From Haloarchaeobius amylolyticus (GTDB taxonomy: Archaea > Halobacteriota > Halobacteria > Halobacteriales > Natrialbaceae), in NCBI RefSeq assembly GCF_026616195.1, contig NZ_JANHDH010000001.1, forward strand, positions 1,302,001-1,366,000: 64,000 bases of DNA, read 5' to 3'. The notes beneath the pieces were generated by a model. That model made no database searches. It was not told the DNA's origin and saw only the letters and a list, made by a program, of their open reading frames with translations. The position numbers were made by a program, and so were the translations under genes. This document shows positions 26,124 to 33,915 of the stretch, in pieces (position 1 is the stretch's first letter; the number at the start of each line of letters is the position of its first letter).

Positions 26124-26297
26124 ATGGGTCTGGGTTCGCTCTTCGGCTGGAACAACCCGGCGTACCGGAAGTACTACCTGCTGACCACCGCGCCGGTCAT
26201 GCTGCTGGTCCTCGTCCTCACCGGGGACACCACCGCGACGTGGCTCGCGTTCCTCGTGATGGTGCTCGTCTGGATGGTCGTCGACCGGGTCGCGTGA
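26124..26297 (+). CDS. Small two-helix membrane protein
   Basis: 57 residues starting MGLGSLFGWNNPAYRKYY. Two hydrophobic segments follow: LLTTAPVMLLVLVLTG and WLAFLVMVLVWMVVDRVA, separated only by DTTAT. The codons have strongly G/C third positions. It begins 86 bp after the HFX_2341-type regulator on the same strand and may be co-transcribed. No family recognised; it is supported by codon use and hydrophobic pattern alone. Confidence 0.55.
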   Translation: MGLGSLFGWNNPAYRKYYLLTTAPVMLLVLVLTGDTTATWLAFLVMVLVWMVVDRVA

Positions 26298-26320
26298 CGC
26301 CGCGACACGCCACCGCTGAC

Positions 26321-26327
26321 TTTTTAT
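26321..26327 (+). promoter_or_regulatory. TATA box upstream of the valS leader
   Basis: TTTTTAT, centred about 26-27 bp before the ATG at 26351. At this spacing transcription would begin at or next to that ATG, more than 170 bp before valS. A second AT-rich candidate (TTGTATTAAAC, about 26479-26489) lies nearer valS. Confidence 0.4.
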
Positions 26328-26350
26328 CCCACCGTCGACCATGCTCTCCT

Positions 26351-26386
26351 ATGGAGCACCCTGCTGCCGCCGTAGTACGTCCGTAA
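26351..26386 (+). CDS. Possible 11-residue leader peptide upstream of valS
   Basis: ATG to TAA encodes MEHPAAAVVRP. A TATA box 26 bp upstream would make the ATG the first codon of a leaderless transcript. The 141 bp between its stop and valS carry no other good frame. Two adjacent Val codons before a valyl-tRNA synthetase recall bacterial attenuation leaders, but attenuation of this kind is not established in haloarchaea. It could equally be a chance frame in a long 5' leader. Confidence 0.3.
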   Translation: MEHPAAAVVRP

Positions 26387-26527
26387 GGCCAGCCAGCGGT
26401 GCCCGGCGATTCTCGCGCGACCACCGTTTCGCGTAGCAGCCGCACCAGAGAACGCATCGCACAGGCGCGACTGCATCGATTGTATTAAACGGCGAATGGA
26501 CGACTGACCGCACAACGAGATTCACCT

Positions 26528-29143
26528 ATGCCAGAAGGAGACTACGACCCCCAGGCGACAGAGGAGGAGTGGCAGAACCGATGGGTCGACGAGAAGACCT
26601 ACGCGTACCAGCCCGAGGACGAGGAAGTCGACCCGAACACCGTGTTCGCCATCGACACGCCGCCGCCGACGGTGTCCGGGAGCCTGCACATGGGCCACCT
26701 GTACGGCCACACGCTGCAGGACTTCGCGGCCCGCTTCCAGCGGATGCACGACGGCGACGTCATGTTCCCGTTCGGCTACGACGACAACGGCATCGCCTCC
26801 GAGCGACTGACCGAGTCCGACCTGGGCATCAAGCACCAGGACTACGAGCGCCGCGAGTTCCAGCAGAAGTGCCGCGAGGTCTGCGAGCAGTACGAGGCCG
26901 AGTTCACCGAGAAGATGCAGAACCTCGGCATGAGCATCGACTGGGACCGCACCTACAAGACCATCGAGCCGCGGGTCCAGCGCATCTCCCAGCTCTCGTT
27001 CCTCGACCTCTACGAGCAGGGCCGCGAGTACCGCAAGAAGGCGCCCGCCATCTGGTGTCCCGAGTGTGAGACCGCCATCTCGCAGGTCGAACAGGAGGAC
27101 GCCGAGCGCCACACCCACTTCAACGACATCCGGTTCGACCTCGCCGAGCCGACCGACGACGGGCGCGAGAGCTTCGTCATCGGGACGACGCGCCCGGAAC
27201 TGCTCCCGGCGTGTGTCAGCGTCTTCGTCCACCCCGACGACGAGGACAACCAGGACCTCGTCGGCGAGACCGCCGAGGTCCCCATCTTCGGCCACGAGGT
27301 CCCCATCATCGAGGACGACCGCGTCGACCTCGAGAAGGGCACCGGCGTCGTCATGTGCTGTACCTTCGGCGACCAGAAGGACATCGAGTGGTACCAGGCC
27401 CACGACCTGCCGCTTCGCGTCGCCATCGACGAGTCCGCGACGATGACCGACCTCGCGGGCGAGTACGAGGGCATGAGCACGCACGAGGCCCGCGAGGCCA
27501 TCGTCGAGGACCTCGACGACGAGGGCTACCTCGAGGGGCGCGAGGACCTCACGCACACGGTCCAGGTCCACGAGCGCTGTGAGACCGACGTCGAGTTCCG
27601 CGTCTCCAAGCAGTGGTACATCGAGATCCTCGACCACAAGGACGAGTACCTCGAGGCCGGCGAGGAGATGGACTGGTACCCCGAGAAGATGTTCACCCGG
27701 TACAAGCACTGGATCGAGGGGCTGGAGTGGGACTGGCTCATCTCGCGCCAGCGCGATTCGGGGATTCCGTTCCCGGTCTGGTACTGCGACGACTGCGGCC
27801 ACGAGGTCGTCGCCGAGCGCGAGAGCCTGCCGGTCGACCCGCTCTCGGACGACCCGCCGGTCGACTCGTGTCCCGAGTGCGGCCACGACGCGTTCGAACC
27901 CGAGGAGGACGTCCTCGACACGTGGGCGACCTCCAGCCTGACCCCGCTGGTCAACGCCGGCTGGGACTGGGATGGTGAGAACGAGGAGTTCACCTTCGCG
28001 AACCCCGAACTCTACCCGGCCGACCTGCGCCCCCAGGGCCACGACATCATCAGTTTCTGGCTGTTCCACACCGTCGTCAAGTGCTACGAGCACACCGGCG
28101 AGGTGCCCTTCGACGCGGTCATGATCAACGGGCACGTCCTCGACGAGAACCGCGAGAAGATGTCGAAGTCGAAGGGCAACGTCGTCGACCCGGCCCGCGT
28201 CGTCGCGGACTTCCCCATCGACGCCATCCGCTACTGGGCCGCCTCGACCGCGGTCGGCGACGACTTCCCGTTCAAGGAGAAGGACATCGTCGCGGGCGAG
28301 AAGCTCCTGCGCAAGCTCTGGAACGCCTCGAAGCTCATCGACCACCTCGCGCCCGAGGCCGTCGCCGAGCCCGACGAGCTGGACGACCTCGACGAGTGGA
28401 TCCTGGCCGAACTCGACGACACGGTCGAGACGCTGACCGACCACTTCGTCGAGTACGAGTTCGCGAAGGCACGGGACACCCTCCGGACGTTCTTCTGGAA
28501 CACGTTCTGTGACGACTACCTCGAGATCGCCAAGCAACGGCTGGACGAGGAAGACAGCCAGTCCACGAAGTACGCGCTCCGGACCGCCCACCAGACGTTC
28601 CTGAAACTGTTCGCGCCGCTGATGCCCCACATCACGGAGGAACTCTGGCACGACATGCACGGCGAGGAGAGCGTCCACCTGCAGGAGTGGCCCGAACCGC
28701 AGGGCTACGAGGCGAACCTCACCGCCGGCGAGAACGCGATGGCCGTCATCGGCGCGCTCCGGCGCTACAAGTCCGAGCACCAGCTGCCCCTCAACGCCGA
28801 GCTCGACCACGTCAAGGTCTACGGCGACATCGGCGGCTTCGCGGACGCCATCCGCGGCGTCATGCACGTCGGCGAGCTCGAACTGCTCGCGGAGGCGCCC
28901 GAGATCACGACCGAGATCGCCGACATCAGCCTGGAGTACTCGACGCTCGGCCCGAAGTACGGCGGCAAGGTCGGCGAGTTCGACCAGGCCATCGCGGCCG
29001 GCGAGTACGAACTCGACGGTGACGTGATGCGCGTCGCCGGCGAGGAGCTGGCCGCCGACGAGTTCGAGGTCCGCGAGGAGCGCACCTACTCCGGCGAGGG
29101 CGAGATGCTCGAGACCGAGGACACGCTCGTCATCGTCGCGTAG
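26528..29143 (+). CDS. valS: Valyl-tRNA synthetase
   Basis: 871 residues, class I synthetase that charges tRNA(Val). The ATP site LHMGH is at 53-57 and EKMSKSKGN at about 543. The editing (CP1) domain carries IGTTRPELLPACVSVFVHPDDED. WCPECETAISQVE (about 178) and CDDCGHEV...CPECGHDAF (about 420-455) look like zinc-binding Cys clusters. VLDTWATSSLTPLVNAGWDWDGENEEF and LRPQGHDIISFWLFHTVVKCYEHTGEVPF are ValS-specific. The anticodon domain runs from about 620. The C-terminal coiled coil of bacterial enzymes is lacking, as usual in archaea. It has a long 5' region with a possible leader peptide. Confidence 0.96.
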   Translation: MPEGDYDPQATEEEWQNRWVDEKTYAYQPEDEEVDPNTVFAIDTPPPTVSGSLHMGHLYGHTLQDFAARFQRMHDGDVMFPFGYDDNGIASERLTESDLGIKHQDYERREFQQKCREVCEQYEAEFTEKMQNLGMSIDWDRTYKTIEPRVQRISQLSFLDLYEQGREYRKKAPAIWCPECETAISQVEQEDAERHTHFNDIRFDLAEPTDDGRESFVIGTTRPELLPACVSVFVHPDDEDNQDLVGETAEVPIFGHEVPIIEDDRVDLEKGTGVVMCCTFGDQKDIEWYQAHDLPLRVAIDESATMTDLAGEYEGMSTHEAREAIVEDLDDEGYLEGREDLTHTVQVHERCETDVEFRVSKQWYIEILDHKDEYLEAGEEMDWYPEKMFTRYKHWIEGLEWDWLISRQRDSGIPFPVWYCDDCGHEVVAERESLPVDPLSDDPPVDSCPECGHDAFEPEEDVLDTWATSSLTPLVNAGWDWDGENEEFTFANPELYPADLRPQGHDIISFWLFHTVVKCYEHTGEVPFDAVMINGHVLDENREKMSKSKGNVVDPARVVADFPIDAIRYWAASTAVGDDFPFKEKDIVAGEKLLRKLWNASKLIDHLAPEAVAEPDELDDLDEWILAELDDTVETLTDHFVEYEFAKARDTLRTFFWNTFCDDYLEIAKQRLDEEDSQSTKYALRTAHQTFLKLFAPLMPHITEELWHDMHGEESVHLQEWPEPQGYEANLTAGENAMAVIGALRRYKSEHQLPLNAELDHVKVYGDIGGFADAIRGVMHVGELELLAEAPEITTEIADISLEYSTLGPKYGGKVGEFDQAIAAGEYELDGDVMRVAGEELAADEFEVREERTYSGEGEMLETEDTLVIVA

Positions 29144-29218
29144 GTCGGCCGTCCTCGTTCTCCCGCGTCCATCCTGACCGAAGGCGACTTTTTCACCGTC
29201 GCACGCGAAGTCGAGCCC

Positions 29219-29641
29219 ATGCGACACTGGTTCGACGAGCGCGTTCGCTCTCTCCCCGACGCAGAGCGTGAACGGGTCGCGGCCGTCCTCGGCGTCGACG
29301 CCGTCGCGGACCTGTCGGCCATCGAGCTGCGGCGACGAGCAGCCGAGCTGGTCGACGATTCGGGCGACGCTGGGGAGCAGCCTCGTGGGTGCTGCGCGGT
29401 CCACGATACACCGCTTCACGAGGAGTCCCTCCCGGTCGCCGGCGATACGCTCTCGGTCCGGCGCTGCGAGACCGACCCGTGTCTCCTGAACGCGCTGGCC
29501 GACCTCGCCATCGACCGGGAGCGCTCCCTCGCCGGCCGCGAGCCCGAGTACCGGGAGACGCGCCGGGTCGTCGACGCCGAGCGACTCCAGTCGGAGCGAC
29601 AGGTCAAGGAGGCAGGTATCGGCGACGACAGAGAGGAGTGA
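29219..29641 (+). CDS. Hypothetical soluble protein
   Basis: 140 residues. It is largely helical and charged (MRHWFDERVRSLPDAERERVAAVLGVDAVADLSAIELRRRAAELVDD), followed by a short Cys-containing part (RGCCAVHDTPLHEE, RRCETDPCLLNALADL) with four Cys in two pairs that could bind a metal. A TATA-like CTTTTTCAC at about 29189-29197 precedes the ATG by about 26 bp. It ends immediately before the convergent DUF1405 gene (1 bp between stops). I do not recognise a family. Confidence 0.6.
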   Translation: MRHWFDERVRSLPDAERERVAAVLGVDAVADLSAIELRRRAAELVDDSGDAGEQPRGCCAVHDTPLHEESLPVAGDTLSVRRCETDPCLLNALADLAIDRERSLAGREPEYRETRRVVDAERLQSERQVKEAGIGDDREE

Positions 29642-30376
29642 TTACTCGCGGTCGAGCCGCAGTTCTAGCTTCTTCACCCGCGTCGACAGCGAGAGGAACG
29701 TCGCGAGCAGCGTCAGGACGACCGCGCCGGCGGCCGCGACCCGGTGCGGCCCGGGGGTGTGGACGACGCCGGAACTCGTGATCTCCTCGGCCGGAATCAG
29801 CGTGTGGTGTGGGGTGCCGACGATGGGCACGAAGTAGTCCACGATGTCGTTGAAGCCGTACCAGAGCAGGGCGACCGCGACCGCCCGCACCGGGAAGTCG
29901 GAGAGGCGGTGGAGGACGAACCCCTCCAGCACCATCGCGAGGTGGCTCCAGAACAGGAAGTTGTACATCGCCCAGTGGAGGTACGAGAAGTCGCCCTTGA
30001 ACGCCAGCAGGACGAACGGCGTCCACGCGCCGAGTTTCAGGCAGCCGAAGAAGGCGAGGGCCGTCAGGTAGTCGTTCTGTCGCCCGAGCGCCCACGCGCC
30101 GAACGCCAGCGCGATGAACAGCGTGGCGACGGGGCTGTCGGGGACGACCGGCCACGCCGCGACGGGTTCGAGCGCGAACTGGCTCAGTTCCGCGACGAAG
30201 CCCGGCGCGGTGGGGTCGAGCCCGTAGTAGTAGAAGCCGAAGGCCGTCCCGAGGACGTTGATACCGACGACCAGCCAGACGAGCCGGAGTCCGAGGTCCT
30301 CGACCACCTTCGGGACCGGGGCGACGTACCAGGGGAGCGAGTCACGGTCGGGCAGTTCGTCGTCGAACCCACGCAT
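29642..30376 (-). CDS. DUF1405 membrane protein
   Basis: 244 residues with about six membrane helices. Characteristic segments are LRLVWLVVGINVLGTAFGFYYYGLD, VVPDSPVATLFIALAFGAWALGRQNDYLTALAFFGCLKLGAWTPFVLLAF, LHWAMYNFLFWSHLAMVLEGFVLH and VALLWYGFNDIVDYFVPIVGTPHHTLIP. The GAWxPFVLL and NFLFxSHxxMxxE patterns match the DUF1405 family, whose function is unknown. The C-terminus is short and basic (TRVKKLELRLDRE). It is single on the minus strand and convergent with the hypothetical gene before it. Confidence 0.8.
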   Translation of the reverse strand: MRGFDDELPDRDSLPWYVAPVPKVVEDLGLRLVWLVVGINVLGTAFGFYYYGLDPTAPGFVAELSQFALEPVAAWPVVPDSPVATLFIALAFGAWALGRQNDYLTALAFFGCLKLGAWTPFVLLAFKGDFSYLHWAMYNFLFWSHLAMVLEGFVLHRLSDFPVRAVAVALLWYGFNDIVDYFVPIVGTPHHTLIPAEEITSSGVVHTPGPHRVAAAGAVVLTLLATFLSLSTRVKKLELRLDRE

Positions 30377-30451
30377 CGTCAGGGACGATGGGCGGGGGTC
30401 GCATAGCGGTGACGGTTCCGGGTACCGGTCGTCGACCCGTCCCGTCGGCCG

Positions 30452-30757
30452 CTACTTCACCACGACCCGGGTGACGTGGCCACCGCAGCCGCACTGGTCG
30501 ACGTACCCGGTGATGATGTCGTCCCCGAAGACGGCGTCGAGCTCCTCGAACAGGTAGCCCGAGGGGTGGCCGTGGTTCGCGTGGGTGACGAGGTTGACGA
30601 ACGTCCCCGAGGCGGTGAACGTGACCGCCTCGACGGCCTGTGCCACGACGAGTTCGCGGTCCTCGGCGTGCTGGGGGGCCTCGAGGTTCGCGGACCAGGA
30701 GGTGTAGTGGATGTGGTCGGTGACCGGTGCCGCATCGGAATCAGGGGCGAGACTCAT
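30452..30757 (-). CDS. CGCGG-family peptide, putative radical-SAM-modified RiPP precursor
   Basis: 101 residues. After a variable start it reads HYTSWSANLEAPQHAEDRELVVAQAVEAV, then FVNLVTHANHGHPSGYLFEELDAVFG and the C-terminal VDQCGCGGHVTRVVV. The invariant-looking CGCGG near the C-terminus matches a haloarchaeal family catalogued as radical-SAM-modified RiPP precursors (halo-CGCGG); the name is from memory. Precursors of this kind would be modified at the Cys/Gly region. No radical SAM gene (CxxxCxxC) is seen in this window. A TATA-like GGTATAC at about 30781-30787 lies about 27 bp upstream and supports the ATG at 30757. Confidence 0.65.
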   Translation of the reverse strand: MSLAPDSDAAPVTDHIHYTSWSANLEAPQHAEDRELVVAQAVEAVTFTASGTFVNLVTHANHGHPSGYLFEELDAVFGDDIITGYVDQCGCGGHVTRVVVK

Positions 30758-30896
30758 ATCTCTATATCGTCATCTCGACAGGTATACCGGTGCGCTGATT
30801 CTCACCCCCCGACAATCACGTGCGACGGTACCAGTCGACGGGTGGCTGTGTGTGACACGGCGAAGCTATCGGCAAGTTGGACGGACGTACCGACCT

Positions 30897-30903
30897 GATT
30901 AAG
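30897..30903 (+). promoter_or_regulatory. TATA box of pdxS
   Basis: GATTAAG, centred 28 bp before the pdxS ATG at 30928, giving a leaderless transcript. Confidence 0.5.
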
Positions 30904-30927
30904 TGGAGCCGGACCTAAGCCGCGGCC

Positions 30928-31836
30928 ATGTCTGAGGAGACAGACCTCGAAGACCTCAAGCGTGGGACCGAGCTCGTCAAGCGCGGGTTCGCGCGAATGC
31001 AGAAGGGCGGCGTCATCATGGACGTGGTGAACGCCGAGCAGGCGAAGATCGCAGAGGAGTGCGGCGCGGTCGCCGTGATGGCCCTGGAGGCCGTCCCGGC
31101 GGACATCCGCAAGCGCGGCGGCGTGGCCCGCATGGCCGACCCCGCCGACGTCAAGGAGATCATCGACGCGGTCTCCATCCCCGTCATGGGTAAGTCCCGC
31201 ATCGGCCACCGGAAGGAGGCCGAGATCCTCGAGGCCATCGGTGTCGACATGATCGACGAGTCCGAGGTCCTCACCCCGGCCGACGACGCCTACCACATCG
31301 ACAAGCGCGAGTTCACCGCGCCGTTCGTCTGTGGCGCACGCAACCTCGGCGAGGCCCTGCGCCGCATCGACGAGGGTGCCGCCATGATCCGCACCAAGGG
31401 CGAGGCCGGTACCGGCGACGTGAACCAGGCCGTCCACCACCAGCGCACCATCAAGGGCGCCATCCGCCAGCTCGAGGGCATGAACTGGGAGGAGCGCGAG
31501 AAGTGGGCCCGCGAGCACGAGGCGCCCGCCGACCTCGTCCACGAGACCGCCGAGATGGGCCGTCTCCCGGTCGTCAACTTCGCGGCCGGCGGCATCGCGA
31601 CGCCCGCCGACGCCGCGCTCATGATGCACCACGAGTGCGACGGCATCTTCGTCGGCTCCGGTATCTTCGGCGCCGAGGACCCCGAGGCAATGGGCACCGC
31701 CGTCGTCCAGGCCGTCAACAACTGGGACGACCCCGAGGAACTCGCCGAGATCTCCTCCAACATCGGCAAGGGCATGAAGGGCGACGCCAACGTCGACCTG
31801 CCCGAGGAGGAGAAGATGCAGGGCCGCGGCGTCTAG
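30928..31836 (+). CDS. pdxS: Pyridoxal 5'-phosphate synthase lyase subunit PdxS
   Basis: 302 residues. With the glutaminase PdxT it makes PLP from ribose 5-phosphate, glyceraldehyde 3-phosphate and ammonia. Conserved motifs: [55 protein letters not shown] (Schiff-base Lys), [15 protein letters not shown] (second active Lys) and the phosphate loop [17 protein letters not shown]...GIFVGSGIF. Length and sequence are typical. No pdxT is in the window. The N-terminal acidic extension ([12 protein letters not shown]) is short. It is transcribed alone from its own TATA box. Confidence 0.96.
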   Translation: MSEETDLEDLKRGTELVKRGFARMQKGGVIMDVVNAEQAKIAEECGAVAVMALEAVPADIRKRGGVARMADPADVKEIIDAVSIPVMGKSRIGHRKEAEILEAIGVDMIDESEVLTPADDAYHIDKREFTAPFVCGARNLGEALRRIDEGAAMIRTKGEAGTGDVNQAVHHQRTIKGAIRQLEGMNWEEREKWAREHEAPADLVHETAEMGRLPVVNFAAGGIATPADAALMMHHECDGIFVGSGIFGAEDPEAMGTAVVQAVNNWDDPEELAEISSNIGKGMKGDANVDLPEEEKMQGRGV

Positions 31837-31960
31837 ACAGGTCTCACCACCGTTCTCGTCTCGTTTCTCGAACCCACAGGCACCGCCGAGTGACGCGTCT
31901 GTCGGTACGAAGGTTCATATCGCAGGAGGCGGCCACCCCCGGCGTGCCCTGACGAACCAC

Positions 31961-32014
31961 CACCGGGAGGAAAGCGGGTGCGCGGAACGACTCCCGGTGC
32001 CAGCGAGGTTCCGC
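31961..32014. repeat. Overlapping inverted repeats after pdxS
   Basis: CACCGGGAG (31961-31969) pairs with CTCCCGGTG (31991-31999), and GCGGAAC (31982-31988) pairs with GTTCCGC (32008-32014). The two stems interleave, so they are alternatives or a pseudoknot. They sit in a 213-bp gap without a gene, downstream of pdxS and of the minus-strand gene ending at 32050. A processing or termination role for either is possible. Confidence 0.3.
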
Positions 32015-32049
32015 CTGTTCGCCAGCACTGTCCCTGCTCGAAGCGCCGG

Positions 32050-32418
32050 TTAGCTCCCGAACCACTCGGTCGACGGTGGCAGGTAGCCCGCGAGGACCAG
32101 CGCCGCGAGCGCGAGGTAGCCCGAGAGCCCGCCCCAGAGCACCGAGAAGACGACCCTCGGCGCGAGCATCGCCCCGACCAGACTGACGAGGACGACCAGT
32201 GCGAGCGCCCCACTGCGGACGCCCCGTCGCGTCCACAGCCCGCGGACGGCCTCGGCCCGCGAGGAGAGGAGCACCTCGAGGACGACAGCGAGGAGCGCCG
32301 CAGCGAGGAACAGCGTCGTCGAGACGTCGACGCTCACGGCGAAGCCCGCGGCTACGGCGAGCGCGAGCGCCACGGCTGCGAGCGCGGCGTCGTCGGCGAT
32401 GGCCGCGTCCTCTTCCAT
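32050..32418 (-). CDS. Small membrane protein, unknown
   Basis: 122 residues with about four hydrophobic helices: AALAAVALALAVAAGFAVSV, TTLFLAAALLAVVLEVLL, SGALALVVLVSLVGAMLAP and FSVLWGGLSGYLALAALVLAGYL. An acidic N-terminus (MEEDAAIADD) and the polar loop RAEAVRGLWTRRGVR are in between. The ATG at 32418 is preferred to a GTG one codon earlier. It starts 4 bp after the stop of the next membrane protein gene, so the two form an operon. No family recognised. Confidence 0.65.
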   Translation of the reverse strand: MEEDAAIADDAALAAVALALAVAAGFAVSVDVSTTLFLAAALLAVVLEVLLSSRAEAVRGLWTRRGVRSGALALVVLVSLVGAMLAPRVVFSVLWGGLSGYLALAALVLAGYLPPSTEWFGS

Positions 32419-32422
32419 CACC

Positions 32423-32725
32423 TCATTCCAGGACGCCGGTTACGATAAAGCCGAGGCCGAGGAACCAGCCGCCGACGGCCACCCCGACGGCGGCCCAGTG
32501 GAAGACCAGTGCGAGGCCGCCGAGCGTCGCGGCCGGGGCGAGCGCCGCCGCCAGGAGCTGCCCGAGGCCGGCGGCGGTCGTCGTCAGAAGGATGCCACCG
32601 CTGGTGAACGCGACGATGCCGGCGAGGAGTGCGACGACCGCACCCCCGCGCTCGGCGACCCTGCCGAGTCGCTCGACCGGCCGGTGCTCGACCGTGGCCC
32701 GGAACGGCGGACGACGAGCTGCCAT
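32423..32725 (-). CDS. Small membrane protein, first gene of a two-gene operon
   Basis: 100 residues. A basic N-terminus (MAARRPPFRATVEHRPVERLGRVAERG) is followed by three hydrophobic segments: AVVALLAGIVAFTSGGILL, LLAAALAPAATLGGLALVFHW and VAVGGWFLGLGFIVTGV. A TATA box (TTTATC on the minus strand, 32751-32757) lies 28 bp upstream of the ATG at 32725. The downstream gene begins 4 bp after its stop. Function unknown. Confidence 0.65.
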   Translation of the reverse strand: MAARRPPFRATVEHRPVERLGRVAERGGAVVALLAGIVAFTSGGILLTTTAAGLGQLLAAALAPAATLGGLALVFHWAAVGVAVGGWFLGLGFIVTGVLE

Positions 32726-32765
32726 GTCACTTTCTAACGTGGTCGACCGTGATAAACCTCGGGTG

Positions 32766-33647
32766 CTACCTGAAGACGCGCGCACCGCCGCCGATCCGGG
32801 TCTGGTAGGCACGGGCGTCCACGCCGGCGTCGTCGAACGCGTCGAGCAGCGCACTCGCGACCTGCCGGCGGTCGCCCTCGGACCGGCAGATGGCCAGCAC
32901 GCCGGGCCCCGCGCCGCTGACCGTGACGCCGGTCGCACCAGCCTCGAGTGCGGCCTCCTTTGCGGCTTCGTACCCCTCGATGAGCCCGGCTCGGGCGGGG
33001 GTGACGACCGTCTCGGCCAGGCCGCGCCCGACCAGGTCGGGGTCCTCGCGGTGCATCCCGGCCGTGAGGGTGGCGGCGCTCCCGACGGTCTCGACCAGTT
33101 CCTCCATCGTGACCTGTTCCGGGACGACGCGGCGGGCGTCCCGGGTCGAGACGACGAGGTCCGGCAGGCAGGCGACCAGCGGGAGCGACGCGTCGACCTG
33201 CGTCACGCCGTCGTCCCGCGCGATGGTGAAGCCGCCGAGGATGGAGGGGGCGACGTTGTCGGCGTGGGCCGCGCCCGACACCACCGCCTCGCCCTCGGCC
33301 GCGATGTGGACGAGCTCCTCGCGGGAGTAGCCACGGTCGTACAGCTCGTTGAGCGCGACGGCGGCGGCGGCGGCGCTGGCGGCGGACGACCCGAGGCCGG
33401 ACGCGGGCCTGACGCCCTTGTCGATGAGGATGCGCGCCGGGGCGTCGAGTTCCTCGGCGACGACGCCGGCCGTGTTCTGGGCCGGGTCCTCGGGGATGTA
33501 CTGGCTGCCGGCACCGGTCACCTCGATGGAGGTCCTGTCGGCCCGCTCCACGCGAACCACGTCGGCGGGTGCGTCGAGGGCCAGGCCGAACACGTCGAAC
33601 CCGCTGCCGAGGTTCGCGCTCGTCGCCGGTGCGCGGACGGTAAGCAT
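32766..33647 (-). CDS. thrB: Homoserine kinase
   Basis: 293 residues, GHMP kinase family; it phosphorylates homoserine in threonine synthesis. MLTVRAPATSANLGSGFDVFGLALDAPAD is the N-terminal signature. GVRPASGLGSSAASAAAAAVALNEL (about 85-108) is the GHMP ATP-binding loop and GVTVSGAGPGVLAICRS near 240 is motif 3. HADNVAPSILGGFTI is also conserved. The ATG at 33647 is fixed by the family start and by an AT-rich TATA box (AGTTTTTTAG on the minus strand, 33671-33680) 29 bp upstream; the frame stays open beyond but across that promoter. It is divergent from the FAD oxidoreductase gene. Confidence 0.94.
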   Translation of the reverse strand: MLTVRAPATSANLGSGFDVFGLALDAPADVVRVERADRTSIEVTGAGSQYIPEDPAQNTAGVVAEELDAPARILIDKGVRPASGLGSSAASAAAAAVALNELYDRGYSREELVHIAAEGEAVVSGAAHADNVAPSILGGFTIARDDGVTQVDASLPLVACLPDLVVSTRDARRVVPEQVTMEELVETVGSAATLTAGMHREDPDLVGRGLAETVVTPARAGLIEGYEAAKEAALEAGATGVTVSGAGPGVLAICRSEGDRRQVASALLDAFDDAGVDARAYQTRIGGGARVFR

Positions 33648-33915
33648 GCACCCGACTTGGCTCAGTCCGTCTAAAAAACTAGCGGACTGCACAAGATTGG
33701 GTGCGGCTCCGGGGGACCGGGGTCTCCTCGTCCAGACGTCGTCCCGACAGCCCCCGAAATCACCCCAGAACCGCCTGCCTGCACCGAGGGTCATTCGCGC
33801 TCGTGAGTCGGTACGTGTCCACAAATCCGACCCGGACGTGTTCGGATTCGCTACTATCTTCGGGGCTGAGGGGCATCCAAAAGAAACATTCGTACTCGTC
33901 TCCGAGGGCGGAGTA

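Noticed and set aside
26522..29419. 965-codon open frame antisense to valS
   Set aside because: Antisense shadow of valS; no conserved motif and no promoter.
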